DNA of 64,000 nucleotides. Source: Pontimonas sp964350865 (GTDB lineage Bacteria; Actinomycetota; Actinomycetes; Actinomycetales; Microbacteriaceae). The stretch covers positions 8,685 to 72,684 of the forward strand of contig CAYGLJ010000002.1 of assembly GCA_964350865.1 (NCBI GenBank), given 5' to 3'. Made by a program: the position numbers and the translations under genes. Positions 45,048 to 53,310 of the stretch are shown piece after piece (position 1 is the stretch's first letter; each line of letters starts with the position of its first letter). The notes below the pieces were generated by a model. It was not told the origin of the DNA. It was given only the letters and a program-made list of their open reading frames with translations, and did not search any database.

Positions 45048-45647
45048 CTAGATCATGTCGGGAGACTGGGCTACACCGTAGTTGATGGTGACGTCAGCGT
45101 GACGATCAAAGCGGTATCCGACACCTCGGACGGTGCGCACGATGTCCTCATAGCGACCTAGCTTTGATCGCAGTCTCCGAACATGAACATCGATGGTGCG
45201 AGCGACAGGAGCATCCTCGTCGCCCTCGGCCCACAGCGCTTCAATGATGACCTCACGATTGACAGTTTGACCTTCTCGCAGGACCAGGAATTGCAGGAGT
45301 GAAAATTCTTTGTAGGTCAGAGGAGCCTGCTCGTCATCGATGAGCACGCGCTTGCGAGAAATATCGATAACGACCTCGGAATCCTGTGGCTGACTGTTCT
45401 TGGCCAGGTTCCCGAGGGCAATGGGGTCGTGCAGAGCCATACGAACGATGTCCAGGTGTTTACCACCAGCCCCCACGGGCGCTAAGGCGATGGCGGCGTG
45501 AGTTTCCGTCCCGGGGACGTGATCTGTCACTGTTTTCTTGAGGTCGGTGACGAGTTGTTGCAGGCTGATGCCCGCTGCGCGGGCGTCAGCTTCGGTGATG
45601 CCTACATAGAGAGCGAACCCTCGTGGTTCGCGAGGAGAGGTTGTCAT
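45048..45647 (-). CDS. Winged-helix (OmpR/PhoB type) regulator with unusual N-terminal domain
   Basis: A 199-residue protein. Residues about 92-182 are a PhoB-type winged helix (LTYKEFSLLQFLVLREGQ, RTIDVHVRRLRSKLGR, RTVRGVGYRF). Residues 10-75 are not a receiver domain: the conserved phosphoacceptor Asp pattern is missing, and the sequence has a GITEADARAAGI helix and an ALAPVGAGGKHLDIVRMALHDP end. It is therefore probably not a two-component response regulator. Target genes are unknown; no histidine kinase is nearby. Confidence 0.82.
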   Translation of the reverse strand: MTTSPREPRGFALYVGITEADARAAGISLQQLVTDLKKTVTDHVPGTETHAAIALAPVGAGGKHLDIVRMALHDPIALGNLAKNSQPQDSEVVIDISRKRVLIDDEQAPLTYKEFSLLQFLVLREGQTVNREVIIEALWAEGDEDAPVARTIDVHVRRLRSKLGRYEDIVRTVRGVGYRFDRHADVTINYGVAQSPDMI

Positions 45648-45817
45648 AATCTGTCGATTCGTGAGGGGCAGGAGGCCCAAGGACGGTGAACAGGGGGATT
45701 AGCCACACATTCGACAGCAACAGAGGTCATGGTTGCCCGCGGGCACCAGGGTGACGCGTGAGCTCTGCATGGCTTGATTATCGGGCCATGGCCCACAGAG
45801 CGTCAAGTCGAATGACG

Positions 45818-46453
45818 TTATCCGACAGTTCCATAGAGCCGGTCACCAGCGTCCCCCAGACCGGGAACGATGAAACCGTGCTCGTTGAGTTTTTCATCGA
45901 GTGCTCCCAACACGATCGTCACATTGCGACCGGCGGTGGCCTTCTCCAACGCTGCGAGTCCCTCCGGGGCGCCGAGGAGACAGACCGCTGTCACCTCGGT
46001 GGCTCCTTTGTCGAAGACATAGTTGATGGCCTGCAGTAGCGAACCGCCCGTGGCCAACATGGGATCGAGAATGAAGACCTGTCGATCGGAAAGGTCCTCG
46101 GGAAGGCGCTCCGCATAGACGCTCGGTTGCAGAGTTTTCTCGTCCCGCACCATCCCCAAGAATCCCACTTCAGCGCTTGGCAACAGTTGAGTCATGCCCT
46201 CCAACATTCCGAGCCCGGCCCGGAGGATCGGAACCACAACAGGTCGTGGCTTGGCAAGCTTCTTCCCGGTAGTGCTGGTGACCGGGGTCGTGATCTTGTG
46301 GTCTTCGACCCGAATGTGACGGGTTGCTTCATAGGCAAGGAGAGTGACGAGCTCCGACGTGAGTGCTCGAAAAACCGGCGATGGCGTTGACTCGTCCCGC
46401 AAAACGGAGAGTTTGTGAGAGATGAGGGGATGGTCCGCTATGTGCACCTGCAT
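45818..46453 (-). CDS. upp: Uracil phosphoribosyltransferase
   Basis: Salvages uracil to UMP. The PRPP motif FILDPMLATGGSL and the C-terminal uracil-binding FIVPGLGDAGDRLYGT are clear. The ATG at 46453 gives 211 aa beginning MQVHIADHPLISHKL, the family opening; reverse-strand TAGTGT (46461-46466) lies 7 bases upstream. A GTG at 46462 is possible but less likely. It could use uracil released by PsuG. Confidence 0.95.
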   Translation of the reverse strand: MQVHIADHPLISHKLSVLRDESTPSPVFRALTSELVTLLAYEATRHIRVEDHKITTPVTSTTGKKLAKPRPVVVPILRAGLGMLEGMTQLLPSAEVGFLGMVRDEKTLQPSVYAERLPEDLSDRQVFILDPMLATGGSLLQAINYVFDKGATEVTAVCLLGAPEGLAALEKATAGRNVTIVLGALDEKLNEHGFIVPGLGDAGDRLYGTVG

Positions 46454-46498
46454 GTCGCTCACACTACCCGAGGCCTAGCGTCTGGATAAGGTGGGCTC

Positions 46499-46951
46499 GT
46501 GATGGATGACACCAGCCTGATGGGGATGGCACTTGAGCTTGCCTCTGAGGCTCTCGCCACCGGAGATGTGCCGGTGGCGGCACTCGTTGTCGATCCTTCC
46601 GGACTGGTGATTGCGAGCGCGACGAACACCAAAGAGCGGGATCATGACCCCACCGCACACGCCGAGATTGTGGCGTTGCGACTAGCCGGTCACGCCCTGG
46701 AGAACACCAACCTCAGTGATCACACCCTGGTGGTAACACTTGAACCGTGCGTGATGTGTGCCGGCGCCATCACACAAGCCCGCATCTCCCGCCTGGTTTT
46801 TGGTGCCTGGGATGACAAAGCCGGAGCTGCCGGTAGCAAACACGATCTGGTCCGCGATCGAACTCTGCCTCATCGCGTTGACGAGGTTGTGGGCGGTGTC
46901 CTTGCGGGCGAGTGCGGAGCACTCCTCACGGACTTCTTTTCCCAGAAGTAG
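46499..46951 (+). CDS. tadA: tRNA-specific adenosine deaminase
   Basis: Makes inosine at the wobble position of tRNA-Arg(ACG). Zinc ligands and proton shuttle are visible: HAE (H54, E56) and PCVMC (C84, C87). Length is 150 aa. GTG at 46499 is preferred over ATG at 46502 because TAAGGT (46487-46492) ends exactly 6 bases before it. Divergent from upp across 45 bases; its stop abuts the next convergent gene with no gap. Confidence 0.93.
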   Translation: MMDDTSLMGMALELASEALATGDVPVAALVVDPSGLVIASATNTKERDHDPTAHAEIVALRLAGHALENTNLSDHTLVVTLEPCVMCAGAITQARISRLVFGAWDDKAGAAGSKHDLVRDRTLPHRVDEVVGGVLAGECGALLTDFFSQK

Positions 46952-47350
46952 TTAGCGCACAACTCCCGACCAGACCACAGCAACGACGGTATTCGCGATA
47001 GCGAGGGCTCCGGCTGTGTGCAAGAGGGGCAGCAACTTGCGCTCGTTGTCTCCGCTCGCAAGCTTCTTCTGCTTGCGATATGCCACCACAGCAACAACAA
47101 AGATGATGAGAGCGAGCACGGTCTTGACCGCAATCTTCGCGTGATTAACCGACATGTCGGGGTCATCTGCAAGCCGCATTTCTGCGAGCCCAGTCAGAAG
47201 CAACCCGGTCACTAGCTGAACACTTGCTCCGGTGAGTACCCAGCCAAAGAAGTAGCCGGAGTGGGCACGCATCTGGACGATAAAGGGCCCAATAATCAGA
47301 GCCAGCCCAATAAAGTGCGCAATCAGAGTGATGTCGCGGACGAGGTCCAT
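46952..47350 (-). CDS. Small four-span membrane protein, function unknown
   Basis: A 132-residue integral membrane protein with hydrophobic segments at about 8-26, 35-53, 74-91 and 107-128 and a basic cytoplasmic loop YRKQKKLASGDNERK. It has the general look of short haem- or quinone-associated membrane proteins, with a few histidines (H12, H29), but no family can be named. It follows the 107-residue gene on the same strand after 12 bases. Confidence 0.72.
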   Translation of the reverse strand: MDLVRDITLIAHFIGLALIIGPFIVQMRAHSGYFFGWVLTGASVQLVTGLLLTGLAEMRLADDPDMSVNHAKIAVKTVLALIIFVVAVVAYRKQKKLASGDNERKLLPLLHTAGALAIANTVVAVVWSGVVR

Positions 47351-47362
47351 GGTGCTCCTTCG

Positions 47363-47686
47363 TTAGTCAGATGCTTTGATGACGATGACGTCAGTGGGTG
47401 GTTCAGTTTCTGAGGTGTCACGCACCAATTCGGGCTCTACGTACACTTCGGCCGTCTCGCCAACAACCTCGCGTACGCGCCGTTTCGCATCGTTCAGAGC
47501 GTGCGCGAGGACATAGTTGGGTAATGACTCCGCGAGTTGGATTGTCGCCGCGATGACCCAATGCCCGTCGGGCTCTGCGGTGACGGAGAGGCGCAGTACG
47601 GCTTCCGCATCGGGCCCGTCCAACAGGGCAGCGAGAATGGGTTCTCGGGGAGGAAGCGAGCCCGTCGACTTCTTCTTGTCACCCAT
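47363..47686 (-). CDS. Conserved 107-aa soluble protein, function unknown
   Basis: A basic N-terminus (MGDKKKSTGSLPPRE) precedes a compact alpha/beta domain: VLRLSVTAEPDGHWVIAATIQL, a helix (NYVLAHALNDAKRRVREVV) and VYVEPELVRD. The helix-strand ending resembles the cytoplasmic dimerisation domain of cation diffusion facilitators, but the membrane part is absent, so this is only a fold hint. GGAAG lies 7 bases before the ATG. Divergent from proC. Confidence 0.65.
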   Translation of the reverse strand: MGDKKKSTGSLPPREPILAALLDGPDAEAVLRLSVTAEPDGHWVIAATIQLAESLPNYVLAHALNDAKRRVREVVGETAEVYVEPELVRDTSETEPPTDVIVIKASD

Positions 47687-47745
47687 AGTGTTCTTCCATT
47701 CCTAGCAACGGTGCCAACAACGCCTGTCCAATCTACACTGGCACC

Positions 47746-48570
47746 GTGACCCTCTCACTTCCTCGTATTGCAATTCTTGGCACCGGACACATGGGTGGTG
47801 CAATTCTTGGCGGGCTGAGACAAACAGAGAACGCCTTTGGGGGCATTCGAGTGACCACTGCCACAGCCTCGTCTGCCAAGGTTCTTGCTGGGAGGGGTGT
47901 GGAGGCAAAAAGCCTCGATGACGACCCCGGTGCAAATCAGTGGGCCAGTGACGGGGCGGACATCATCATCCTCGGAGTAAAGCCCCACTACCTGTTGGGG
48001 CTCCTCGGCGAGGTCGCTCCTCACGCCCCCGACACCGCCGTCATGGTGAGTATTGCGGCTGGAATCACGGTGGAGCAGATGGAGCAGCTGTGGCCAGGTG
48101 CGCTCATTCGGACGATGCCTAACACCCCGTCTCAAGTGGGGAAGGGTGTCACCGGGCTGAGCGCTGGTTCCCGGGTCTCTGAGGATCAACTCCAGGCAGT
48201 GACCAGAGTGTTTGAGACAGTGGGAAGCGTCCTTCAGGTTGACGAAAGTTCCCTGAATGCGTTGAGTACGTTCTCGGGTTCAGGTCCAGCTTTCGTGTAC
48301 TTCTTCATCGAGCGATTCATGGAGGTCGCGCTCGAGCACGGTTTCACCGAGGAGCAGGCGACCACCATGGTGCAGGGAACATTCGCTGGAGCCATGGATC
48401 TCCTTGAGCACTCGGGGAAAACTCCACAGGAACTCCGGGAGGCGGTCACCAGCCCCGGGGGGACTACCCAAGCAGCCCTAGACGTGTACCGAGCGGCAGA
48501 CCTCAGTGCCATCATTCGCGAGGCCAGCGCCGCCGCCATCGCGCGGGCTGAGGAGATGGCGAAAAGCTGA
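47746..48570 (+). CDS. proC: Pyrroline-5-carboxylate reductase
   Basis: Last step of proline synthesis. N-terminal NAD(P) loop ILGTGHMGGAIL, then IRTMPNTPSQVGKG and the C-terminal signature TFSGSGPAFVYFFIE ... LREAVTSPGGTTQAAL. Length is 274 aa. GTG at 47746 has TACACT (47734-47739) 6 bases upstream. The stop abuts trkA with no gap. Confidence 0.96.
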   Translation: MTLSLPRIAILGTGHMGGAILGGLRQTENAFGGIRVTTATASSAKVLAGRGVEAKSLDDDPGANQWASDGADIIILGVKPHYLLGLLGEVAPHAPDTAVMVSIAAGITVEQMEQLWPGALIRTMPNTPSQVGKGVTGLSAGSRVSEDQLQAVTRVFETVGSVLQVDESSLNALSTFSGSGPAFVYFFIERFMEVALEHGFTEEQATTMVQGTFAGAMDLLEHSGKTPQELREAVTSPGGTTQAALDVYRAADLSAIIREASAAAIARAEEMAKS

Positions 48571-49242
48571 TTACTTGTCGAGGGCGGCGAAAGTTTCGAT
48601 GTCCTCGTTGGTCCCCGACACGATAATCAGGTCGTGATTGGTGACTACGGTCTTCTCGGTGGCGTAGGTGAAGGGCTTCCCAGGAGACTTCACACCGACC
48701 ACCGTGATGTTGTATTTCGAGCGGACTTGAGAGTCGGTGAGAGATAGGCCACGAATTGGCTTGGGTGGGTACATCTTCACCAGGGCAAAGTTGTCGTCGA
48801 AGCGGATGAAGTCAATCATCCGGCCTGAGACAAGGTGAGCTACGCGCTCGCCAGCTTCACGCTCGGGATAGATGACACGGTGAGCACCGATCCGGGTCAG
48901 AATCTTTCCGTGAGATTCGCTAATGGCTTTCGCCCAAATTTGGGGAACCTTCATATCCACCAAGTTGGTGGTGATGAGAACACTGGCCTCAATAGAGGAC
49001 CCGGTCGCGACAACGGCGATAGGAAAGTCCCTCGCACCGATTTGCTCCAGGGCGTTCATGTTCCTGGCATCCAGGACTGCGGTGTGCTTCACGCGGTCTG
49101 ACCACTTCTGAACTAACGCCGGGTCTTCATCAACCGCGAGGACATCTCGTCCGAGCTTGTCGAGCTCGCCCGCGGTGGCGGCTCCGAATCGTCCCAGACC
49201 GATAACCAGGACGGGGGCATCATGGGGAATTTTCTCAACCAA
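48571..49242 (-). CDS. trkA: Potassium uptake regulatory protein TrkA/KtrA
   Basis: Cytoplasmic RCK subunit gating the potassium channel subunit. RCK_N Rossmann loop VLVIGLGRFGAATAGEL, then an RCK_C domain after about residue 140. TTG at 49242 is chosen: AAAGG lies 7 bases upstream, it gives the usual 223 aa, and it overlaps the trkH stop by 8 bases. The open frame above it has no similarity. Confidence 0.9.
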   Translation of the reverse strand: MVEKIPHDAPVLVIGLGRFGAATAGELDKLGRDVLAVDEDPALVQKWSDRVKHTAVLDARNMNALEQIGARDFPIAVVATGSSIEASVLITTNLVDMKVPQIWAKAISESHGKILTRIGAHRVIYPEREAGERVAHLVSGRMIDFIRFDDNFALVKMYPPKPIRGLSLTDSQVRSKYNITVVGVKSPGKPFTYATEKTVVTNHDLIIVSGTNEDIETFAALDK

Positions 49243-50812
49243 CGATCGGCCTTTCTTTTGCCCGGCGGTACACCGTCTGGCGGTGGGTACCACTGAGTGC
49301 GGTAGCGAGTGTCACTGTACCAACACGTCCCAACAGCATGGTGGCTGAGAGAACGTACTTTGCAGAGTCAGGGAGGTCATTGCTCGTGAGGCCTGCGCTC
49401 AGGCCGCAGGTCGCAAACGCGGAAATGACATCAAAGAGCACCTTCTCCAGGGGCGCGTCAGTAATGCGGAGGATTGTGATGGTGGAGATCGCCACAATGC
49501 TCGCCCCCCACAGGACCACGCTCACCGCGAGGCGAACGGTATCGGAGGGGATGCGTCGCTCGTAGGCGACGATGTCCTGGTTTCCTCGGGCCTCAGCAAA
49601 AGCGGCGAGAAACAAGATGGCCAAGGTCGTGACCTTGATTCCGCCAGCGGTGGAGGCTGAACCGCCGCCAACGAACATCAGCATGTCCAGCACCAATAGC
49701 GTTGCGCCACCCATTTCCGACGTGTCCACGGTGTTGAAGCCGCCAGAGCGCGACATCATCGACGTGAAGAGGGCGGTCATGGGTCGGTAGGCGCCGGGTT
49801 GTGCACCGAGAGTCTTATCGTTACCCCACTCCAGCGCCCCAATCACGAGTGCCCCGAACACCAGCAGAATGGTGGTGGTAGTCAAAGTCAGTTTGGCGTG
49901 GATGCCTAGGCGTGCGTGATCCAGTGTCCGTCGGAGTCTGCGCAAACGGGCTGTCTTGAAAGCACGCGCGATCGCGTAGATGACTGGGAAACCAATACTT
50001 CCCAGGAACACCCCAATCCCGATCGTGAAGACCATGATCGGGTCGGTGGCAAAGGGTGACAATCCATCCACGAGGGGAACAAACCCTGTGTTGGTGAAGG
50101 CGGACGCCGCGAGGTACCCGCCCTGCCAGAGAGCTGTCAGCGGGTCGAGGCCCCACACAATCAGGCGGGGAACGATGACGGCCGCAAGCGCCAGTTCGAT
50201 GACGAGCACGCTGATGAAGACTGTCTTCAGCAATCCCTTGACTTCGGAAAGTCGCATTCCGTGGGAGTCCTGACCCTCACGGTCATGCAGGCGGGAGGGG
50301 TCAACATCACCGGCCATCATTTTCCGCACCGACAGACCCAAACGTTTCGAGGCAATCACGGCAAGAATTGTGGCCAGGGTCATCACGCCAATTCCCCCGA
50401 TTTGCAGACCCAAGAACACCACAAGGTGGCCAAAGGGGGACCAGTGGGTGGCCATGTTAACCACCGTGAGACCGGTGACACAGATAGCGGATACCGCAGT
50501 GAAGAGTGCATCGGCGAGAGGAGTTATCTCTCCAGAAGCTGACGCTACCGGCAGCATCAGTAAGAGCGTGGTGATGGTGATCAGGAACAAGAAAATGAAA
50601 ATTGTGGCGGTTGCGGCCCCCCCGCCTAGTACGGCCTGGGCGCGGAACAACAGACCCCGCATACCCGAGGGGGCGGAGTAGGGAGCGAGACCCGGAACCG
50701 GTGAGAGTGGGCGTCGAGAGCGCCTAGTGGAGCGGCGCTTCAACGTCCCTAGCCATGACGACACGTCACGTGGCCTACTTTCTGATCTGAACTTCAGACA
50801 ACCGCCAGCCAT
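49235..50812 (-). CDS. trkH: Potassium uptake membrane protein TrkH/KtrB
   Basis: Ion-conducting subunit with four M1-P-M2 repeats; selectivity-filter regions appear as AICVTGLTVVN, ASAFTNTGFVPL, SRSGGFNTVDTS and SAFATCGLSAGL. A basic N-terminal tail of about 55 residues precedes the membrane core. Length is 525 aa. GGGAG lies 6 bases before the ATG. Potassium uptake through this pair is used in osmotic adaptation. Confidence 0.93.
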   Translation of the reverse strand: MAGGCLKFRSESRPRDVSSWLGTLKRRSTRRSRRPLSPVPGLAPYSAPSGMRGLLFRAQAVLGGGAATATIFIFLFLITITTLLLMLPVASASGEITPLADALFTAVSAICVTGLTVVNMATHWSPFGHLVVFLGLQIGGIGVMTLATILAVIASKRLGLSVRKMMAGDVDPSRLHDREGQDSHGMRLSEVKGLLKTVFISVLVIELALAAVIVPRLIVWGLDPLTALWQGGYLAASAFTNTGFVPLVDGLSPFATDPIMVFTIGIGVFLGSIGFPVIYAIARAFKTARLRRLRRTLDHARLGIHAKLTLTTTTILLVFGALVIGALEWGNDKTLGAQPGAYRPMTALFTSMMSRSGGFNTVDTSEMGGATLLVLDMLMFVGGGSASTAGGIKVTTLAILFLAAFAEARGNQDIVAYERRIPSDTVRLAVSVVLWGASIVAISTITILRITDAPLEKVLFDVISAFATCGLSAGLTSNDLPDSAKYVLSATMLLGRVGTVTLATALSGTHRQTVYRRAKERPIVG

Positions 50813-50848
50813 GGTACTCCCACCAGGGTGCGAGTACGCTACCCCCTT

Positions 50849-51223
50849 ATGAGTGATGTGTTTGATGTCCTTGCCGATTCGACCCGCCGTGACATTGTTG
50901 ATCTATTGCGGTCAGGGTCGGAGATGAGCGTTGGCCAGCTCGTGGAGGCTCTCGGAATTACCCAGCCCACAGTGTCCAAGCACCTGAAGGTTTTGCGTGA
51001 TGCTGGCGTTGTCGTGGCCCGGGAGGAAGGTCAGCATCGGTATTACCGCTTCGATGAGGGTTCACTCATGGAGGTGCGCTCCTGGGTGGGTGGGCAACAC
51101 TCAGTGGCTGCAGGGCGCCACGAACCATTCTTTGATTTGCGGGAACCAGGCGTCGCTGTGGGCTCGGTAGCGAAAGACGTGATGGCGTGGCTTGACGACG
51201 TCATGACAAAGGTTCGCCGCTAG
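50849..51223 (+). CDS. ArsR-type helix-turn-helix regulator
   Basis: A 124-residue winged-helix protein of the ArsR superfamily (VFDVLADSTRRDIVDLLRSG, ITQPTVSKHLKVLRDAGVV). It lacks the CxC metal site, so it is probably not a metal sensor; the closest look is the SMTB/YczG-type. The C-terminal 45 residues form an extra helical part. TACGCT (50835-50840) is 8 bases before the ATG. Divergent from trkH across 36 bases, which may be its target. Confidence 0.85.
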   Translation: MSDVFDVLADSTRRDIVDLLRSGSEMSVGQLVEALGITQPTVSKHLKVLRDAGVVVAREEGQHRYYRFDEGSLMEVRSWVGGQHSVAAGRHEPFFDLREPGVAVGSVAKDVMAWLDDVMTKVRR

Positions 51224-51287
51224 CTCTTTACAGCTATCACCACATCGCTCTAGGGTTATGCGGGTACGACACCACGAGAAAGCTCCC

Positions 51288-51497
51288 ATGTCCCAGTCCC
51301 TATCTCAGATGCGATTCCTCACTGTCGGTGAGGTAGCACAGATGATGCGTGTCTCCACCATGACGGTGTATCGACTGGTTCATGCAGGCGAGCTTCCTGC
51401 AGTACGGTTTGGTCGCTCATTTCGAATCCCGGAATCCGCTGTGTCAAACATCGTGTACTCAGCCGGTGAGCTCCGCGAAATCGGCGAAGTCGGCTGA
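51288..51497 (+). CDS. BldC-like MerR/excisionase-type DNA-binding protein
   Basis: A 69-residue protein with a single wHTH (LTVGEVAQMMRVSTMTVYRLVHAGELPAVRFGRSFRIPE), characteristic of the BldC group of actinobacterial regulators. The -10-like TAGGGT (51251-51256) would start a short leader; GAGAAAG lies before the ATG at 51288. It directly precedes the bS22 gene, a conserved actinobacterial neighbour pair. Confidence 0.88.
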   Translation: MSQSLSQMRFLTVGEVAQMMRVSTMTVYRLVHAGELPAVRFGRSFRIPESAVSNIVYSAGELREIGEVG

Positions 51498-51576
51498 GCA
51501 TTCTGCTCTGCGCTAGACTCCCTAAGTTGTCTGCTCGCAGGTAACCACCAACGACACCAGGTCTAAAGGAAACTTC

Positions 51577-51675
51577 ATGGGTTCTGTTATCAAGAAGCGC
51601 CGCAAGCGTATGGCGAAGAAGAAGCACCGCAAATTGCTTCGTAAGACTCGCCACCAGCGTCGTAATAAGAAGTAG
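51577..51675 (+). CDS. bS22-type mini ribosomal protein (AURKAIP1/COX24 domain)
   Basis: A 32-residue, extremely basic peptide starting MGSVIKKRRKRMAKKKHRK. This matches the actinobacterial small-subunit protein bS22, which binds 16S rRNA near the decoding centre. AAAGGA lies 6 bases before the ATG. A strong terminator follows within 16 bases. The reading frame is short but the composition and context leave little doubt. Confidence 0.9.
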   Translation: MGSVIKKRRKRMAKKKHRKLLRKTRHQRRNKK

Positions 51676-51690
51676 CGAGTTGTGATGCGA

Positions 51691-51723
51691 AACGCTGGTC
51701 ACCCTCTAGTGACCAGCGTTTTT
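51691..51723 (+). terminator. Intrinsic terminator after bS22
   Basis: AACGCTGGTCAC (51691-51702) pairs perfectly with GTGACCAGCGTT (51709-51720), a 12-bp stem with a 6-base loop, followed by a T-run (51719-51723). The TAG stop of the convergent HAD gene is inside the loop (51706-51708), so the same structure may also serve that gene. It is the only classic terminator seen at a convergent junction here. Confidence 0.95.
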
Positions 51724-52458
51724 CTCTGCCTTTTTTGAGCGGTGAGTTTGGTGTCGGTTCGTGGACGCGGGCCAGATGATGGGCCAGGACTGCGCTGTGG
51801 CGTGAGCCAGAAGTGTGTGATCGGGATTAACGGCAACGGGGTGACCCACGCTCTCCAGGAGCGGAATGTCGGCTGCCGAGTCTGAATAGGCATAGCAGTG
51901 TGCGAGGTCGACGTTGGCTTCCCTCGCGTGCTGGATGGCGGCCTGCGCCTTGAGTGGCCCGTGGAGCAACTCGCCATCGATTTCCCCTGTGAAGGCCCCG
52001 TCTTTTTCTTCTAGCGTTGTGCCAATGGCTCCTGTGAGGGTGAGGTCTCGTGCCATCACGGAGGCAAGCCCTTGGGGGCTTGCCGTGAGCAACCAGATTT
52101 CGTGCCCCTGTGATTTGTGATCGTTGATGCGCTCCATCATTTCGGGGAACACCTTGGGAGCTATGGATCTCCGCCACGCGCTCTCCGCTACTTTCTCGAA
52201 GTCCGTCACTTGATGACCGGCGACCAGAGCCTGGGCACGTTCCCTCGTCGATTTCACCCGCTTCGTTGTCTCACCCTTGCGGATGAAGTAGCGCTGCTGG
52301 AAAAGAGCAGGAATCACGTGGTGCCATTTGATAAATCCTGACTTCCACGCCTCGATACCGAACATATAGATGGTCGCGCCTTTGACGAGCGTGTTGTCCA
52401 CGTCAACGAACACCAAGACAGGAGTCGAGCCGGTCGAGGATTGCCTGGGGGGAGTCAT
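51706..52458 (-). CDS. HAD-IB family phosphatase (SerB-like)
   Basis: A 250-residue haloacid dehalogenase-type phosphatase: motif I VFVDVDNTL (D19, D21), motif II in LLTASPQG, motif III K in the LHGPLKAQ region and motif IV SDSAADIPLLE. The substrate is unknown; relatives dephosphorylate serine-phosphate or lipid intermediates. Reverse-strand TATGCT (52467-52472) is 8 bases before the ATG. Divergent from a glutaredoxin-like gene across 24 bases. Confidence 0.88.
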   Translation of the reverse strand: MTPPRQSSTGSTPVLVFVDVDNTLVKGATIYMFGIEAWKSGFIKWHHVIPALFQQRYFIRKGETTKRVKSTRERAQALVAGHQVTDFEKVAESAWRRSIAPKVFPEMMERINDHKSQGHEIWLLTASPQGLASVMARDLTLTGAIGTTLEEKDGAFTGEIDGELLHGPLKAQAAIQHAREANVDLAHCYAYSDSAADIPLLESVGHPVAVNPDHTLLAHATAQSWPIIWPASTNRHQTHRSKKAEKNAGH

Positions 52459-52466
52459 GGTGTCTC

Positions 52467-52476
52467 AGCATAGGCT
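52467..52476. promoter_or_regulatory. Overlapping divergent -10 elements (HAD / glutaredoxin-like)
   Basis: AGCATAGGCT contains TATGCT on the reverse strand (52467-52472) and TAGGCT on the forward strand (52471-52476), overlapping by 2 bases. They are 8 and 6 bases from the two divergent start codons. If both are used, two polymerases could not bind at once. Confidence 0.6.
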
Positions 52477-52482
52477 TTTGCC

Positions 52483-52761
52483 ATGGGAAGTGTTCGGGTC
52501 ACCGTCATCGGCAGGGAAGCATGCCACCTCTGTGATGACGCCACGGACCTCATTGAGTCGGTTCTCCACGATTTCCAGAACGTCACGCTCGAGAAGCGGC
52601 TCGTGGAGGAGAGTCCAGAGTGGCTCGAGTTTTACACCGACAAGGTCCCGGTCATTTTGATCGAGGGCGTCGAGCACGGCTATTGGCGCGTGAATGAGGA
52701 AATCTTTCGCGGGTCTCTTGTCCAGGCGGGGGCTCTTCCCCGCGAGAGGGATTCGGAGTAG
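52483..52761 (+). CDS. Glutaredoxin-like protein
   Basis: A 92-residue thioredoxin-fold protein with a CHLC redox motif (C14, C17), VPVILIEG as the cis-Pro loop, and a short C-terminal tail. It belongs to the DUF836-like glutaredoxin group. TAGGCT (52471-52476) is 6 bases before the ATG. A NUDIX gene follows after 9 bases. Confidence 0.85.
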   Translation: MGSVRVTVIGREACHLCDDATDLIESVLHDFQNVTLEKRLVEESPEWLEFYTDKVPVILIEGVEHGYWRVNEEIFRGSLVQAGALPRERDSE

Positions 52762-52770
52762 AAAAGCCCT

Positions 52771-53310
52771 ATGTCGTCCACCAGAACCCCCGATCCCAAT
52801 CCAGGCTGGCTTTCCGAAGAAGAGCTCGCCGAGATTCGACACCGTCTCCCGCTTCTCTACGTCGAGGCTGTTCCGGTTCGGTTAGACGGTGCCGGAAACG
52901 TCAGCGAGGTGGGCTTGCTCCTTCGTGTCTCCTCCGAGGGGGCGATTGCGCGAGCGCTGGTGGCTGGCCGCGTCATGTTCGGAGAAACAGTGCGCGACGC
53001 ATTGTTTCGGCATTTGGAGAAAGACCTCGGCCCGATGGCTTTCCCCCAAATTCCCCCGACACCGCAGCCCGCACACATCGCGGAATACTTTCCTTTCCCC
53101 GGGGCCAAGTACCAAGACTCTCGTCAGCATGCTGTTTCGCTGGTCTATGTCGTCCCGGTTACCGGGACCTGTGATCCGCGCCAAGATGCTCTCGAACTGA
53201 CGTGGATGACCCCCGAGCAGGCCACCTCACACGAGGTGCTGGTTGAGATGGAGGGCGGTCGAGGCTCCTTGGTCAAGGCAGCGCTGGCGAGTGTGGGAGC
53301 TTTGCCCTAG
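52771..53310 (+). CDS. NUDIX-like protein (DUF4916)
   Basis: A 179-residue protein resembling the DUF4916 NUDIX group: LPLLYVEAVPVRLD ... VGLLLRVS, then a degenerate NUDIX box (GRVMFGETVRDALFRHLEKDLG) in place of the canonical GX5EX7REUXEEXGU, and DSRQHAVSLVYVVPV. The acidic residues that bind Mg2+ are reduced, so activity is uncertain. Its TAG stop overlaps the convergent methyltransferase through CTAG. Confidence 0.78.
   Translation: MSSTRTPDPNPGWLSEEELAEIRHRLPLLYVEAVPVRLDGAGNVSEVGLLLRVSSEGAIARALVAGRVMFGETVRDALFRHLEKDLGPMAFPQIPPTPQPAHIAEYFPFPGAKYQDSRQHAVSLVYVVPVTGTCDPRQDALELTWMTPEQATSHEVLVEMEGGRGSLVKAALASVGALP

Noticed and set aside
45648..45817. Possible small RNA or tRNA between the winged-helix gene and upp
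   Set aside because: Apart from a short palindrome GGGCCATGGCCC no cloverleaf, terminator or conserved structure could be found.
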